A stretch of 16,690 nucleotides of DNA from Balneolales bacterium. Its GTDB lineage: Bacteria; Bacteroidota; Rhodothermia; Balneolales; Natronogracilivirgulaceae. Shown piece after piece: positions 1 through 6,996 of this stretch (its first letter is position 1; each line of letters begins with the position of its first letter). The position numbers were made by a program, and so were the translations under genes. Location: the NCBI GenBank assembly GCA_007116685.1, contig SKIC01000127.1:1-16690 (forward strand), written 5' to 3'. The notes under the pieces are model-generated. The model saw only the letters and a program-made list of their open reading frames with translations. It was not told where the DNA came from and ran no database searches.

Positions 1-522
1 CGTACGTTTCAAAATCTGGAGTTGTTTTCAAATATGACCACACTCCAAAATCTCATGCTTGGCAGACATCGCCATATGAAAACGAGTATTTGGTCGGCGG
101 CGACTATGTTTTATTCGGGTTCCTCGGCGGCTCAGGAAGAAGTAAAACACAGAGAACGCGTGGAACATATCATCGACTTGCTTGATCTTCAATCTGCAAG
201 AAATAAATTTGTCTCACAATTACCTTATGGAACGCAGAAACTGGTTGAATTAGGACGAGCGCTGGCTACAGAACCGGATTTTCTGCTTTTGGATGAACCG
301 GCAGCCGGTATGAATAACGAAGAACGCGAAGATTTGATTTTCTGGATAAAAGACATTCAGGAAGAATTCGGAATAACCATTTTGATGATTGAGCATCACA
401 TGCAGATGGTAACCAAAGTTTCTGACCGCATACTTTGCATCAATTTTGGCAAACCATTGATTGAAGGAACAGCAGAAGAAGTAATCAATAACCCGGAAGT
501 GATAAAAGCCTACTTGGGCTAA
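1..522 (+). CDS. livG: Branched-chain amino acid-type ABC transporter ATP-binding protein, LivG-like (5' partial)
   Basis: This is the C-terminal 173 residues of an ABC ATPase. The frame is open to the first base, and the first codons (RTFQNLELF) match the Q-loop region of LivG proteins, so the true start and Walker A lie outside the window. Visible elements are a variant signature LPYGTQK, a Walker B segment FLLLDEP followed by AAGMN (a typical LivG D-loop), and the switch histidine in MIEHHM. LivG pairs with LivF on the cytoplasmic side of the LivH/LivM permeases, which are probably just upstream. The stop codon is 8 bases before livF, so the two are co-transcribed. A TTG at 22 should not be taken as the start, because conserved sequence continues upstream of it. 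The family call is firm; the transported ligand is not determined by this sequence. Confidence 0.93.
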   Translation, partial: RTFQNLELFSNMTTLQNLMLGRHRHMKTSIWSAATMFYSGSSAAQEEVKHRERVEHIIDLLDLQSARNKFVSQLPYGTQKLVELGRALATEPDFLLLDEPAAGMNNEEREDLIFWIKDIQEEFGITILMIEHHMQMVTKVSDRILCINFGKPLIEGTAEEVINNPEVIKAYLG

Positions 523-530
523 CATCAAAA

Positions 531-1322
531 ATGAATAGCACCTTGGAATCAGTACTCACTGTTAAAAATATCGAAACCTACTACGGATTGATTTACGCTC
601 TCCGGGGAGTGTCGATGGAAGTGCGCAAAGGTGCTATTACTACCATCTTGGGAAATAATGGCGCCGGAAAAACAACCATTTTAAATACCATTATCGGGCT
701 TTTGGATGATCAGCCGGATAAAGGCGAAATTTATCTCATGGGCGAAGCGATACACAGAATGGAAACGGAGCGCATTGTTAGGATGGGCTTGGGATATGTG
801 CCCGAAGGACGGGAAGTATTTGATGAATTAACCGTTTTTGAAAACCTTCAAATGGGAGCATTCATCCGGCGAGATTCCAAAGAAATACATCTGGATATTG
901 AAAAAATGTACGCCAGTTTTCCAGTCTTAAAAGAACGGAGCAAACAACTTGCTGGCACGCTTTCCGGTGGAGAACAACAAATGCTTGCCATTGCCAGAGC
1001 ACTTATGAATCGGCCTAAAGTGCTAATGCTAGACGAGCCTTCACTTGGCCTTTCGCCTCTTTTGGTGACGGAAATCTTCTCCATCATCAAAAAAATTCGA
1101 GACGACGACGGAATTTCAATTTTACTTGTAGAACAGAACGCAAACAAAGCGCTGGAAATCGCAGATTTTGGATATGTACTCGAAAATGGTCGTTTTGTGA
1201 GTTCCGGAACTTCAGAAGAACTGCGTTCTAATGAGGATGTACGAGAATTTTATCTCGGCATTAAGGAAGATGCATCTGCCAAAGGATTTCAACGATACAA
1301 AAGAAAGAAACGCTGGCGATAG
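531..1322 (+). CDS. livF: Branched-chain amino acid-type ABC transporter ATP-binding protein, LivF-like
   Basis: This is a complete 263-residue ABC ATPase. Walker A is GNNGAGKTT (41-49), the signature is LSGGEQQ (144-150), Walker B is VLMLDEP (164-170), and the usual H-loop position reads LLVEQN, as is normal in LivF. It would form the nucleotide-binding pair with the LivG-like protein upstream and drive import through LivH/LivM-type permeases. LivF is usually about 235-240 residues. Here a tail of about 20 residues follows the last conserved segment and ends in a very basic RYKRKKRWR. From memory, similar tails occur on LivF homologues that sit beside acyl-CoA ligases. The ATG has no obvious Shine-Dalgarno sequence. 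It lies 8 bases after livG and 17 bases before the acyl-CoA synthetase, pointing to one transcript. Confidence 0.94.
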   Translation: MNSTLESVLTVKNIETYYGLIYALRGVSMEVRKGAITTILGNNGAGKTTILNTIIGLLDDQPDKGEIYLMGEAIHRMETERIVRMGLGYVPEGREVFDELTVFENLQMGAFIRRDSKEIHLDIEKMYASFPVLKERSKQLAGTLSGGEQQMLAIARALMNRPKVLMLDEPSLGLSPLLVTEIFSIIKKIRDDDGISILLVEQNANKALEIADFGYVLENGRFVSSGTSEELRSNEDVREFYLGIKEDASAKGFQRYKRKKRWR

Positions 1323-1339
1323 AAGTTTTTTTTCTAAAA

Positions 1340-3157
1340 ATGACACAATCCGAACAATTACATACCGTACCCGCCGTATTCCTAAAAACAGCCACTGCGT
1401 TTTCGGAACGTACTGCTATGCGACAAAAACGCCTTGGGGTTTGGCATGACATCACCTGGAAAGAATACGAATCCCAATCACGGTTCATCAGCAGGGCTTT
1501 AGTAGCAAGGGGTTTCAAAAAGGGTGATACGGTAGCTATACTTGGCGATAATTGTCCGGAGTGGGTGCTGATTGATTTGGCGACTCAGCGCATTGGTGGC
1601 ATTTCAGCAGGAATCTACGCAACAAATTCCGCCGAGCAGGTGAAATATGTGGTCACCCATTCCGATGCACGCTTTTTGTTTGTTGAAAACGAAGAACAAT
1701 TAGATAAATGGCTTCAAATTCAGGACCAAACTCCAAAGATAGAGGCAGTTTTCTTTTGGGATAAAAAAGGCTTGAGAGATTTCAACCATCCAAAAATCTT
1801 AAGTCTTGATAAACTTTGGGAAGAAGGCAGAAGCCAAAGCGATTTGGATGCGGCCATCACAAAAATGGAGCAGAGCGTTAGCCCGGATGATATTGCCATT
1901 CTCGTCTATACTTCCGGTACGACCGGAGACCCAAAAGGTGCGATGCTCACCCATCGGAATGTAACATGGATTGCGCAAACCATTTGCGATATGGATCCCA
2001 AACTTGGAATCAGCGAGAACGAAGAGGTGATGTCATTCTTGCCGCTTTGCCACATTTTCGAGCGGTTGTTTTCGGTTTTTATTCATATCACAAAAGGTTA
2101 TACAGTCAATTTTATTGAAAACCTGGACACTATTGCCGACAATATGCGCGAAATTTCTCCTACTGTGGGCTACGCAGTTCCACGTATATGGGAAAAATAT
2201 TACTCCACGATTTATATCAAGATGTCCGAAGCTACCTTTTTTAAAAAATGGCTCTATAAAATGGCTTTGGATTGGAGTTCTGCCGTCGCAGAAAAAAAGA
2301 TCTACGGCAAAGAAGTGACCGGATTGCAGAATTTGAAATATGCCATCTCCAAACGATTGGTCTTTGATAAATTGAGAGAAAGACTCGGAATGGAGCGAAT
2401 GCGTATTGCTTATTCCGGAGCAGCCCCAATCTCTCCGAAAATTTTGACCTTTTTTCATGCCATTGGTTTAAATCTTGTGGAAGGTTACGGGCAAACAGAA
2501 GGCAGTGGTGTTGCCAGTGGTGCCCGCAGCGAATCCTTTAAACCCGGAACTGTTGGCTTGCCCATCCCCGGTTCGGAAGTAAAACTGGCTACAGACGGAG
2601 AAATCCTTGTAAAATCACCGGCGGTATTTAAGGGCTACTATAAAAATGAAGAAGCCACGCGGGAAACGATTCAAGACGGATGGCTGCTCTCCGGCGATAT
2701 CGGAGAAATTGATGAAGATGGCTTTCTAAAAATCATTGATCGTAAAAAAGACATTATCATCACGGCAGGTGGAAAAAATATCGCTCCGCAATACATTGAA
2801 AATAAACTCAAATTTAGCCCATACATCAACGATGCTATCGTCATTGGAGATCAACGGAAGTTTATTTCTGCCATTATTGTTTTAGATGAAGAAAACACCA
2901 TCAAATATGCTCAGGATAATAAAATCCCATTTTCCACCTATGCTGATTTAACCGTTTCAAAAGAAATCCAAACCCTCATCTCCAATGAAGTAAATAAAGT
3001 AAACAAGGAATTAGCACGGGTAGAATCGGTCAGAGAATTTAGAATTCTGCCTAAAAAACTTTACGAAGAAGACGGTGAGGTGACCCCAACCATGAAAGTA
3101 AAACGTAAATTTGTAAATGAGGCGTACAAAAACCTCATTGAAGAAATGTATGCTTAG
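1340..3157 (+). CDS. Long-chain-type acyl-CoA synthetase (AMP-forming fatty acid-CoA ligase)
   Basis: This 605-residue enzyme of the ANL superfamily activates a carboxylic acid with ATP to an acyl-adenylate and then to an acyl-CoA in the cytoplasm. The phosphate-binding loop YTSGTTGDPKG starts at residue 190. The A5 motif EGYGQTEG is at 381-388, the ATP-ribose aspartate lies in SGD (451-453), and the hinge segment DRKKD (467-471) is followed by TAGGKNI. Length and motif wording fit the FadD15/long-chain AMP-binding branch better than acetyl-CoA synthetase. It begins 17 bases after livF on the same strand. The context suggests it activates the compound imported by the Liv-type transporter, but acyl chain or aromatic preference cannot be read from the sequence. 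No Shine-Dalgarno is visible before the ATG; the leader contains a run of eight T. Confidence 0.92.
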   Translation: MTQSEQLHTVPAVFLKTATAFSERTAMRQKRLGVWHDITWKEYESQSRFISRALVARGFKKGDTVAILGDNCPEWVLIDLATQRIGGISAGIYATNSAEQVKYVVTHSDARFLFVENEEQLDKWLQIQDQTPKIEAVFFWDKKGLRDFNHPKILSLDKLWEEGRSQSDLDAAITKMEQSVSPDDIAILVYTSGTTGDPKGAMLTHRNVTWIAQTICDMDPKLGISENEEVMSFLPLCHIFERLFSVFIHITKGYTVNFIENLDTIADNMREISPTVGYAVPRIWEKYYSTIYIKMSEATFFKKWLYKMALDWSSAVAEKKIYGKEVTGLQNLKYAISKRLVFDKLRERLGMERMRIAYSGAAPISPKILTFFHAIGLNLVEGYGQTEGSGVASGARSESFKPGTVGLPIPGSEVKLATDGEILVKSPAVFKGYYKNEEATRETIQDGWLLSGDIGEIDEDGFLKIIDRKKDIIITAGGKNIAPQYIENKLKFSPYINDAIVIGDQRKFISAIIVLDEENTIKYAQDNKIPFSTYADLTVSKEIQTLISNEVNKVNKELARVESVREFRILPKKLYEEDGEVTPTMKVKRKFVNEAYKNLIEEMYA

Positions 3158-3243
3158 TTTGTTTTTGATATTTTAGTTGCTGATAAACTACCCTATTAGA
3201 TTCAATACAAAATGAGTGTGATTTTTTACTTATTGTTTTCGCC

Positions 3244-3606
3244 TTGGTCGTTTTTGGCTATCGCATTTACCGAATCAAGAGTATTACCGGAAAGCTCAGC
3301 GATTCGAAAAATTTAAAACTGAAATTACCCATCGGTTTTTATATCGAGCAAACGATCGCATTATTTGCTATCAGTATTTTTCTTTTGGCTCTCGACCCAG
3401 TTCCTGCTTTTTATGCTGTAGCTGCTGTTTTCGGAATTTTTGCCGACACCATACTTACAGCTTATTATTATTCTGCTAAGGAGAGTGTAAGGTTGTCAGG
3501 GTTAGCAAATAATCATTCTGGAGTGTTTGCTAGAAAGGCAGGGGATTTTCTAGTATCCCAAAACTATGATAATAGCCCAATAGATGAATTAAAAGAGCCA
3601 CAATGA
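3244..3606 (+). CDS. Small multi-pass membrane protein of unknown function, start probably lost by a frameshift
   Basis: I do not recognise the family. The uninterrupted frame encodes up to 120 residues from a TTG at 3244. It contains two clear hydrophobic segments (around IEQTIALFAISIFLLAL and FYAVAAVFGIFADTILTAY) and a polar C-terminal tail. Upstream of the TTG the same frame continues as a hydrophobic stretch (FLLIVFALVVFGYRIYR) that looks like a first membrane helix cut in half by the TTG start. An ATG at 3212 lies one base out of frame. Adding one T to the T6 run at 3222-3227 would give MSVIFLLIVFALVVFGY and a three-helix protein. The gene is therefore either carrying a real frameshift or a homopolymer sequencing error. 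It follows the acyl-CoA synthetase by about 55-85 bases and ends inside a hairpin. Confidence 0.55.
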   Translation: MVVFGYRIYRIKSITGKLSDSKNLKLKLPIGFYIEQTIALFAISIFLLALDPVPAFYAVAAVFGIFADTILTAYYYSAKESVRLSGLANNHSGVFARKAGDFLVSQNYDNSPIDELKEPQ

Positions 3607-3642
3607 AACTCAAAAGCATCTCATTGTGGCCTTAATCTTTTC
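3597..3642. terminator. Likely bidirectional terminator between convergent genes
   Basis: GCCACAATGA (3597-3606) pairs perfectly with TCATTGTGGC (3621-3630), leaving a 14-base loop. Downstream on the plus strand is a T-rich tract interrupted by other bases. On the minus strand the stem is followed by CTCTTTTAATT. The hairpin sits between the convergent membrane-protein gene and the 130-residue minus-strand gene, so it could serve both. The TGA stop of the plus-strand gene lies within the stem. The tails are weaker than in the two other terminators of this window. Confidence 0.6.
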
Positions 3643-3661
3643 TTTTATCTCCAACTTCTTA

Positions 3662-4054
3662 TCAGAGATTATAGCCTTCGTTTTTTAACCAGCGGTATGC
3701 GTCTTTTTTATCCAAGAACACTTTAGCGATATCAGATACGCCACCGGCCTCAAACATCTTTTTCAGTTTGGCTTGTTCTATCAGTCCACCGGCAATATTA
3801 GCATTGTGTGCCATGCCGTTTTGGCGATTCCAATCAAAATGATCGCCAATAATTTCAATAACAGCCTCGTCACTGTCTGATTTCCACAAAGAAGCATCTG
3901 TTAGCAATGCCCACTTTTGACCGTTTAGTTGAGATGCCGTTTTCTTGAAATCTTCTAAATAGCTTTTTGCTACTTCTCTTGTCCAAAAGTCTTTACAAAC
4001 TTCAACTACCAGACGTTTTTCAGGATATGCTTTTATTTGATAGAATTTTTTCAT
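3662..4054 (-). CDS. Small cytoplasmic protein, possibly SpoIIAA/STAS-like
   Basis: This 130-residue soluble protein has no signal peptide or membrane helix. The pattern is a short N-terminal beta segment (FYQIKAYPEKRLVVEVCKD), a long helix, a core strand reading WALLTDAS, further helix-forming sequence, and a C-terminal FLDKKDAYRWLKNEGY. The ending resembles the final helix of SpoIIAA-like/STAS-fold proteins (typical wording F-x-x-x-x-x-A-x-x-W-L), so I suggest that fold, with modest confidence and without assigning a role. It starts 3 bases after the stop of the upstream decarboxylase gene, so the two are surely co-transcribed and probably translationally coupled. That makes it a candidate partner or regulator of the enzyme. 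No conserved catalytic motif is evident. Confidence 0.65.
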   Translation of the reverse strand: MKKFYQIKAYPEKRLVVEVCKDFWTREVAKSYLEDFKKTASQLNGQKWALLTDASLWKSDSDEAVIEIIGDHFDWNRQNGMAHNANIAGGLIEQAKLKKMFEAGGVSDIAKVFLDKKDAYRWLKNEGYNL

Positions 4055-4057
4055 GGG

Positions 4058-5290
4058 TTAGTTTTTTGGGATGAGGAAACAACTACCAACTGTTGTTCCA
4101 TAATTGTGGTGAACTGGTGAATCATTGAGGCTCAGGTTTATATCAGCCTGGAACAACATGATAATATCCGAACCTCCAAATAAGAAAAAGCCAAACTCAT
4201 CTCCTTTTAAAAGAGTAGTTCCCTCTTTGGCAATCATATTTACCGAAGAAACCTGGCTCATACCTACCGGTATAACAGCTACTTTACCAAGATTTCCAAA
4301 AGGAGAATTAGTGGTGTCGAGCATGAGTATTCCTCGAGTTTGCACAAACTCGTATCCATCCTCGGCATCATCCGGAGCATCAAACTGATTGGTTTCAGGA
4401 TTAATAACCACATTCAGATACACATTTCCTAAAACAGCCCGACTTTCCAAAACCTGACCTGAAACAGGAGCATGAAAACGATGATAATCCGAAGGACCAA
4501 GGAAATAATGGACAAATGTACCGTTTGCAAAATCATCCTTATGCGGACTTCCTTCAAGTAAATCAGCAATACTGGCAAACTTGTGTGTTTGTTTTACTGT
4601 AATTTCATCAATTTGAGAATGCTCATTTATAGGGTAGATTTTCTTAAATGTGCAATCCGCCGGACTTACAATTGTACTGTTTGTGTAAGGTTCTGCGACC
4701 GGGCGTAATCCGGGATTAAGATCTCTTGCAAAAAACTGATTAAACGTTTGCCAGCCGCTTGGCGAGTTAGGTATCAATCTTCCCGTATGAGGATCAACAA
4801 TCATGGAGTCTTCGATATGATATTGCGGCGCAAATTCTCTAAACGAATTTAGTGTATTTTCGTTGAAAGATTCAGGAGTATCCAGAAACTCACCCCACAA
4901 GCGAGCATAAGAAGTCATCCACTCCCTAAACCACTCACCACTTTGCACTGCTTGAAAAAGTACAACACCATTTCCATACAACTCTTGATTAACCAGCCAG
5001 TGAAAATGACACAATCTGTCGTACACTTCCTGATTCTGATTATACCCATCCGGCGTGCGCCATGCATCTCCGTATTGATTGGGAATCCATTTTGCATAAA
5101 AATCCAAATAAGAGATGTATTCTTGGACAGTTAGTGGCCACCGTAATGCGTCAAATAACTTTGGTTCTAAAGAACCATTGCCTGCATTTGCCTTTGCCAA
5201 TTTTAGCGATAAAAGTAAGGCTTCTCTTAATTCCTTATCATTATCTAATTTCTCTTTAAGTGCTTGAATAACCTTATACGTAGCATTCAT
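4058..5290 (-). CDS. Phosphatidylserine decarboxylase-family protein with N-terminal extension
   Basis: This 410-residue protein belongs to the pyruvoyl-dependent PSD family, whose members self-cleave at a Gly-Ser bond to make a pyruvoyl cofactor. The catalytic half shows FFARDLNPGLRPV (186-198), SPADC with Asp212 at the triad position, DYHRFHAPVSG with His273, and FGGSD (371-375), where Gly373-Ser374 is the expected processing site. About 180 residues precede this region and include LWGEFLDTPESF. This layout resembles PSD-related enzymes with the PSDC-type N-terminal domain, a group that includes fungal tryptophan decarboxylase PsiD. There is no N-terminal membrane helix. The substrate could be phosphatidylserine (giving phosphatidylethanolamine) or a free amino acid, so I give no gene symbol. 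It heads an operon with the 130-residue gene. Confidence 0.88.
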   Translation of the reverse strand: MNATYKVIQALKEKLDNDKELREALLLSLKLAKANAGNGSLEPKLFDALRWPLTVQEYISYLDFYAKWIPNQYGDAWRTPDGYNQNQEVYDRLCHFHWLVNQELYGNGVVLFQAVQSGEWFREWMTSYARLWGEFLDTPESFNENTLNSFREFAPQYHIEDSMIVDPHTGRLIPNSPSGWQTFNQFFARDLNPGLRPVAEPYTNSTIVSPADCTFKKIYPINEHSQIDEITVKQTHKFASIADLLEGSPHKDDFANGTFVHYFLGPSDYHRFHAPVSGQVLESRAVLGNVYLNVVINPETNQFDAPDDAEDGYEFVQTRGILMLDTTNSPFGNLGKVAVIPVGMSQVSSVNMIAKEGTTLLKGDEFGFFLFGGSDIIMLFQADINLSLNDSPVHHNYGTTVGSCFLIPKN

Positions 5291-5346
5291 TTAAACAGTA
5301 ATTACAACCAAATTTTAATTTTACAAACTCTAGATTTCACGTGCCT

Positions 5347-5374
5347 ATTATACTGTCCGTTTCTGTTAAATCAA
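5347..5374 (-). promoter_or_regulatory. Candidate promoter for the decarboxylase operon
   Basis: Read on the minus strand, TTGATT (5374-5369) and a perfect TATAAT (5352-5347) are 16 bases apart. They would start transcription roughly 50 bases before the decarboxylase ATG at 5290. This is a sigma70-style match; if the host uses the Bacteroidota-type promoter consensus, its meaning is less certain. Confidence 0.35.
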
Positions 5375-5503
5375 AAATTATATTACACTTGAATTATTAA
5401 ATTTTTTTAACATTTTCATACACCCACGAAAAACCTAACTTAAATATTCTTAATCACCATTTTTAGTATTTGTGGAATTTTATTTCATCAATAATCACAC
5501 ATC

Positions 5504-5531
5504 TTGCCAGATAAAAAATTTTGATTAGATT
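5504..5531 (+). promoter_or_regulatory. Candidate promoter for the substrate-binding protein gene
   Basis: TTGCCA (5504-5509) and TAGATT (5526-5531) are separated by 16 bases. They match the sigma70 boxes at five and four of six positions. A transcript from here would begin near 5538, which fits translation from the ATG at 5560 or 5572 and not from the upstream TTG at 5521. Confidence 0.33.
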
Positions 5532-5571
5532 GCGATGTCTAACATTTACACACACATCAATGAGGTTACTT

Positions 5572-6786
5572 ATGAGATTCTTTGTTCTGAAATGGATTCC
5601 GTTATTGTTGCTTGCCTCTTTTTTTGTTTTACAAGGCTGCGCAAGTGAGGATACAACCGGTGTTACCGATGATGAAATTGTGATTGGCTCATGGGGCCCA
5701 CTTACCGGTCCGGCTGCTCTTTGGGGCGCTGTACCCCGAGGTATGGACGCATATTTTCAAATGATTAACGAAGAAGGCGGAATACATGGTCGGCAAATCA
5801 GATTTATCTACAGAGATGATGGCTACGAACCACCTCGCACCGTTTCTGCCGTTCGCCAGATGGTGCAAAATGATCAGGTTTTTGCATTTGTGGGAGGTGT
5901 GGGAACCGCACCCGGGATGGCGGTGAAAAACTTCATTTTAGATAATCAAATTCCCTGGGTCTCTCCTGCCAGTGGCTCAACGCACTGGGCTTATCCACCT
6001 CAGGATAATCTTTTCAGCACGTTTCCTCTGTACACAGATGATGCTGCCATTCAAATAAATTATGCCGTTGAAGAACTTGGCTTGAGCCGTTTCGCCATTA
6101 TTTATCAAAACGATGATTACGGGCGTGGCGGGCTTATTGGTGCTGAAATGGCTTTAGAAAAACACGGACTTGAATTCGTTACGAGAGTTTCAACCGAGAT
6201 AATGGATTCGGATTTGACTTCACATGCAGCTCGTTTGCGCGAGTCGGGTGCGGAAGCGGTATTGTTATGGGTTCTCCCTCGTCAGGCGGCAATTATCACA
6301 GGTACTACTGCCGTTATGGGATACCGTCCACAATGGATTGCCTCCAGTACTCTTTCTGATATGCCGCTCATGTACGATATCACTGATGGGCGCTGGGAAG
6401 GCGTGATTTTTACCACTTTTGGAGAAATGCACGATTCCGATTCCGAACTTGCCGTCCGTTATCGTCAGGCATTGGCAACGCATCAGCCCGGCGAACGTTG
6501 GGGCACTTTTTCTGCTGCCGGTTTCATTTTTGCCGAACCAATGGTTCAAGCTCTTAGAGATGCCGGACCCGATTTAACCCGTGAAAGTTTTGTAGAGGCA
6601 ATGGCAAATATTCATGATTTTCAAGGTATAGGCGCTCCCATCTCTTTTTCGGATGGCAGGCAAGGTACTCGCTCTTTATATCTGGTCAGATGTACCGGTC
6701 CTCTGGAATATGAAATCCTGAGTGATTATATCAGTTCTGATTTAGACATAAACGAAGCCATATCCAGATTGGGAGTTAGGAGGTAG
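5572..6786 (+). CDS. Liv-type ABC transporter substrate-binding lipoprotein
   Basis: This is a 404-residue periplasmic-binding-protein type I receptor (LivJ/LivK/Leu-Ile-Val-binding class) that captures a ligand outside the inner membrane and delivers it to a LivHMGF transporter. The chosen ATG has GAGGT six to seven bases upstream, and it gives a compact signal peptide with lipobox LQGC; Cys23 would be lipidated. An in-frame ATG at 5560 is the alternative start. The mature protein opens with DDEIVIGSWGPLTGPAALWG, the usual first strand and ligand loop, and continues with EEGGIHGRQIRFIYRDDGY and FVGGVGTAPGMAV, hallmarks of this family. It is separated from the livGF-ligase operon by three genes, two of them on the other strand, but is probably that transporter's receptor. 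A strong terminator follows, so it is likely transcribed alone. Confidence 0.9.
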   Translation: MRFFVLKWIPLLLLASFFVLQGCASEDTTGVTDDEIVIGSWGPLTGPAALWGAVPRGMDAYFQMINEEGGIHGRQIRFIYRDDGYEPPRTVSAVRQMVQNDQVFAFVGGVGTAPGMAVKNFILDNQIPWVSPASGSTHWAYPPQDNLFSTFPLYTDDAAIQINYAVEELGLSRFAIIYQNDDYGRGGLIGAEMALEKHGLEFVTRVSTEIMDSDLTSHAARLRESGAEAVLLWVLPRQAAIITGTTAVMGYRPQWIASSTLSDMPLMYDITDGRWEGVIFTTFGEMHDSDSELAVRYRQALATHQPGERWGTFSAAGFIFAEPMVQALRDAGPDLTRESFVEAMANIHDFQGIGAPISFSDGRQGTRSLYLVRCTGPLEYEILSDYISSDLDINEAISRLGVRR

Positions 6787-6827
6787 CATTCTTCTAATTT
6801 GAGATTTATTTGTTTGGTTGATTATCC

Positions 6828-6867
6828 GGCCTGTGGTTTATGTATAGATAAGCTGCAGGCCTTTTTT
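6828..6867 (+). terminator. Intrinsic terminator of the substrate-binding protein gene
   Basis: The arm GGCCTGTGGTTTAT (6828-6841) pairs along its full 14 bases with ATAAGCTGCAGGCC (6848-6861), allowing three G-U pairs, around a six-base loop. Six T follow directly. This is a textbook Rho-independent terminator about 40 bases after the stop codon. Confidence 0.9.
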
Positions 6868-6996
6868 GTGGATTAATGAACACTAGATTTCGAAAATCTC
6901 ATAACCTACAGTTGTGTAAAAAAAACCTTATTTTTAAAAATTGAAGATTCTCCAACACCTTATTCACGCACTCACATTTTTTATCTCTAAACTTCC

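Larger units (their letters stand above)
5291..5571. other. Divergent AT-rich intergenic region
   Basis: This 281-base spacer separates the divergently transcribed decarboxylase operon and the substrate-binding lipoprotein gene. It is strongly AT-rich and has no credible ORF, tRNA, long hairpin or direct repeat. It holds one promoter-like element per direction, listed separately. I see no recognisable riboswitch. Confidence 0.6.

Noticed and set aside
5521..5571. In-frame TTG at 5521 as the start of the substrate-binding protein
   Set aside because: It would put a polar, non-signal stretch before the lipoprotein signal peptide and overlap the candidate promoter; the ATG at 5572 with GAGGT upstream fits better.
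6885..6899. Palindrome AGATTT-cga-AAATCT upstream of prfC
   Set aside because: It is short and AT-only in its arms, with no T tract or second copy; it is not distinguishable from chance in an AT-rich leader.
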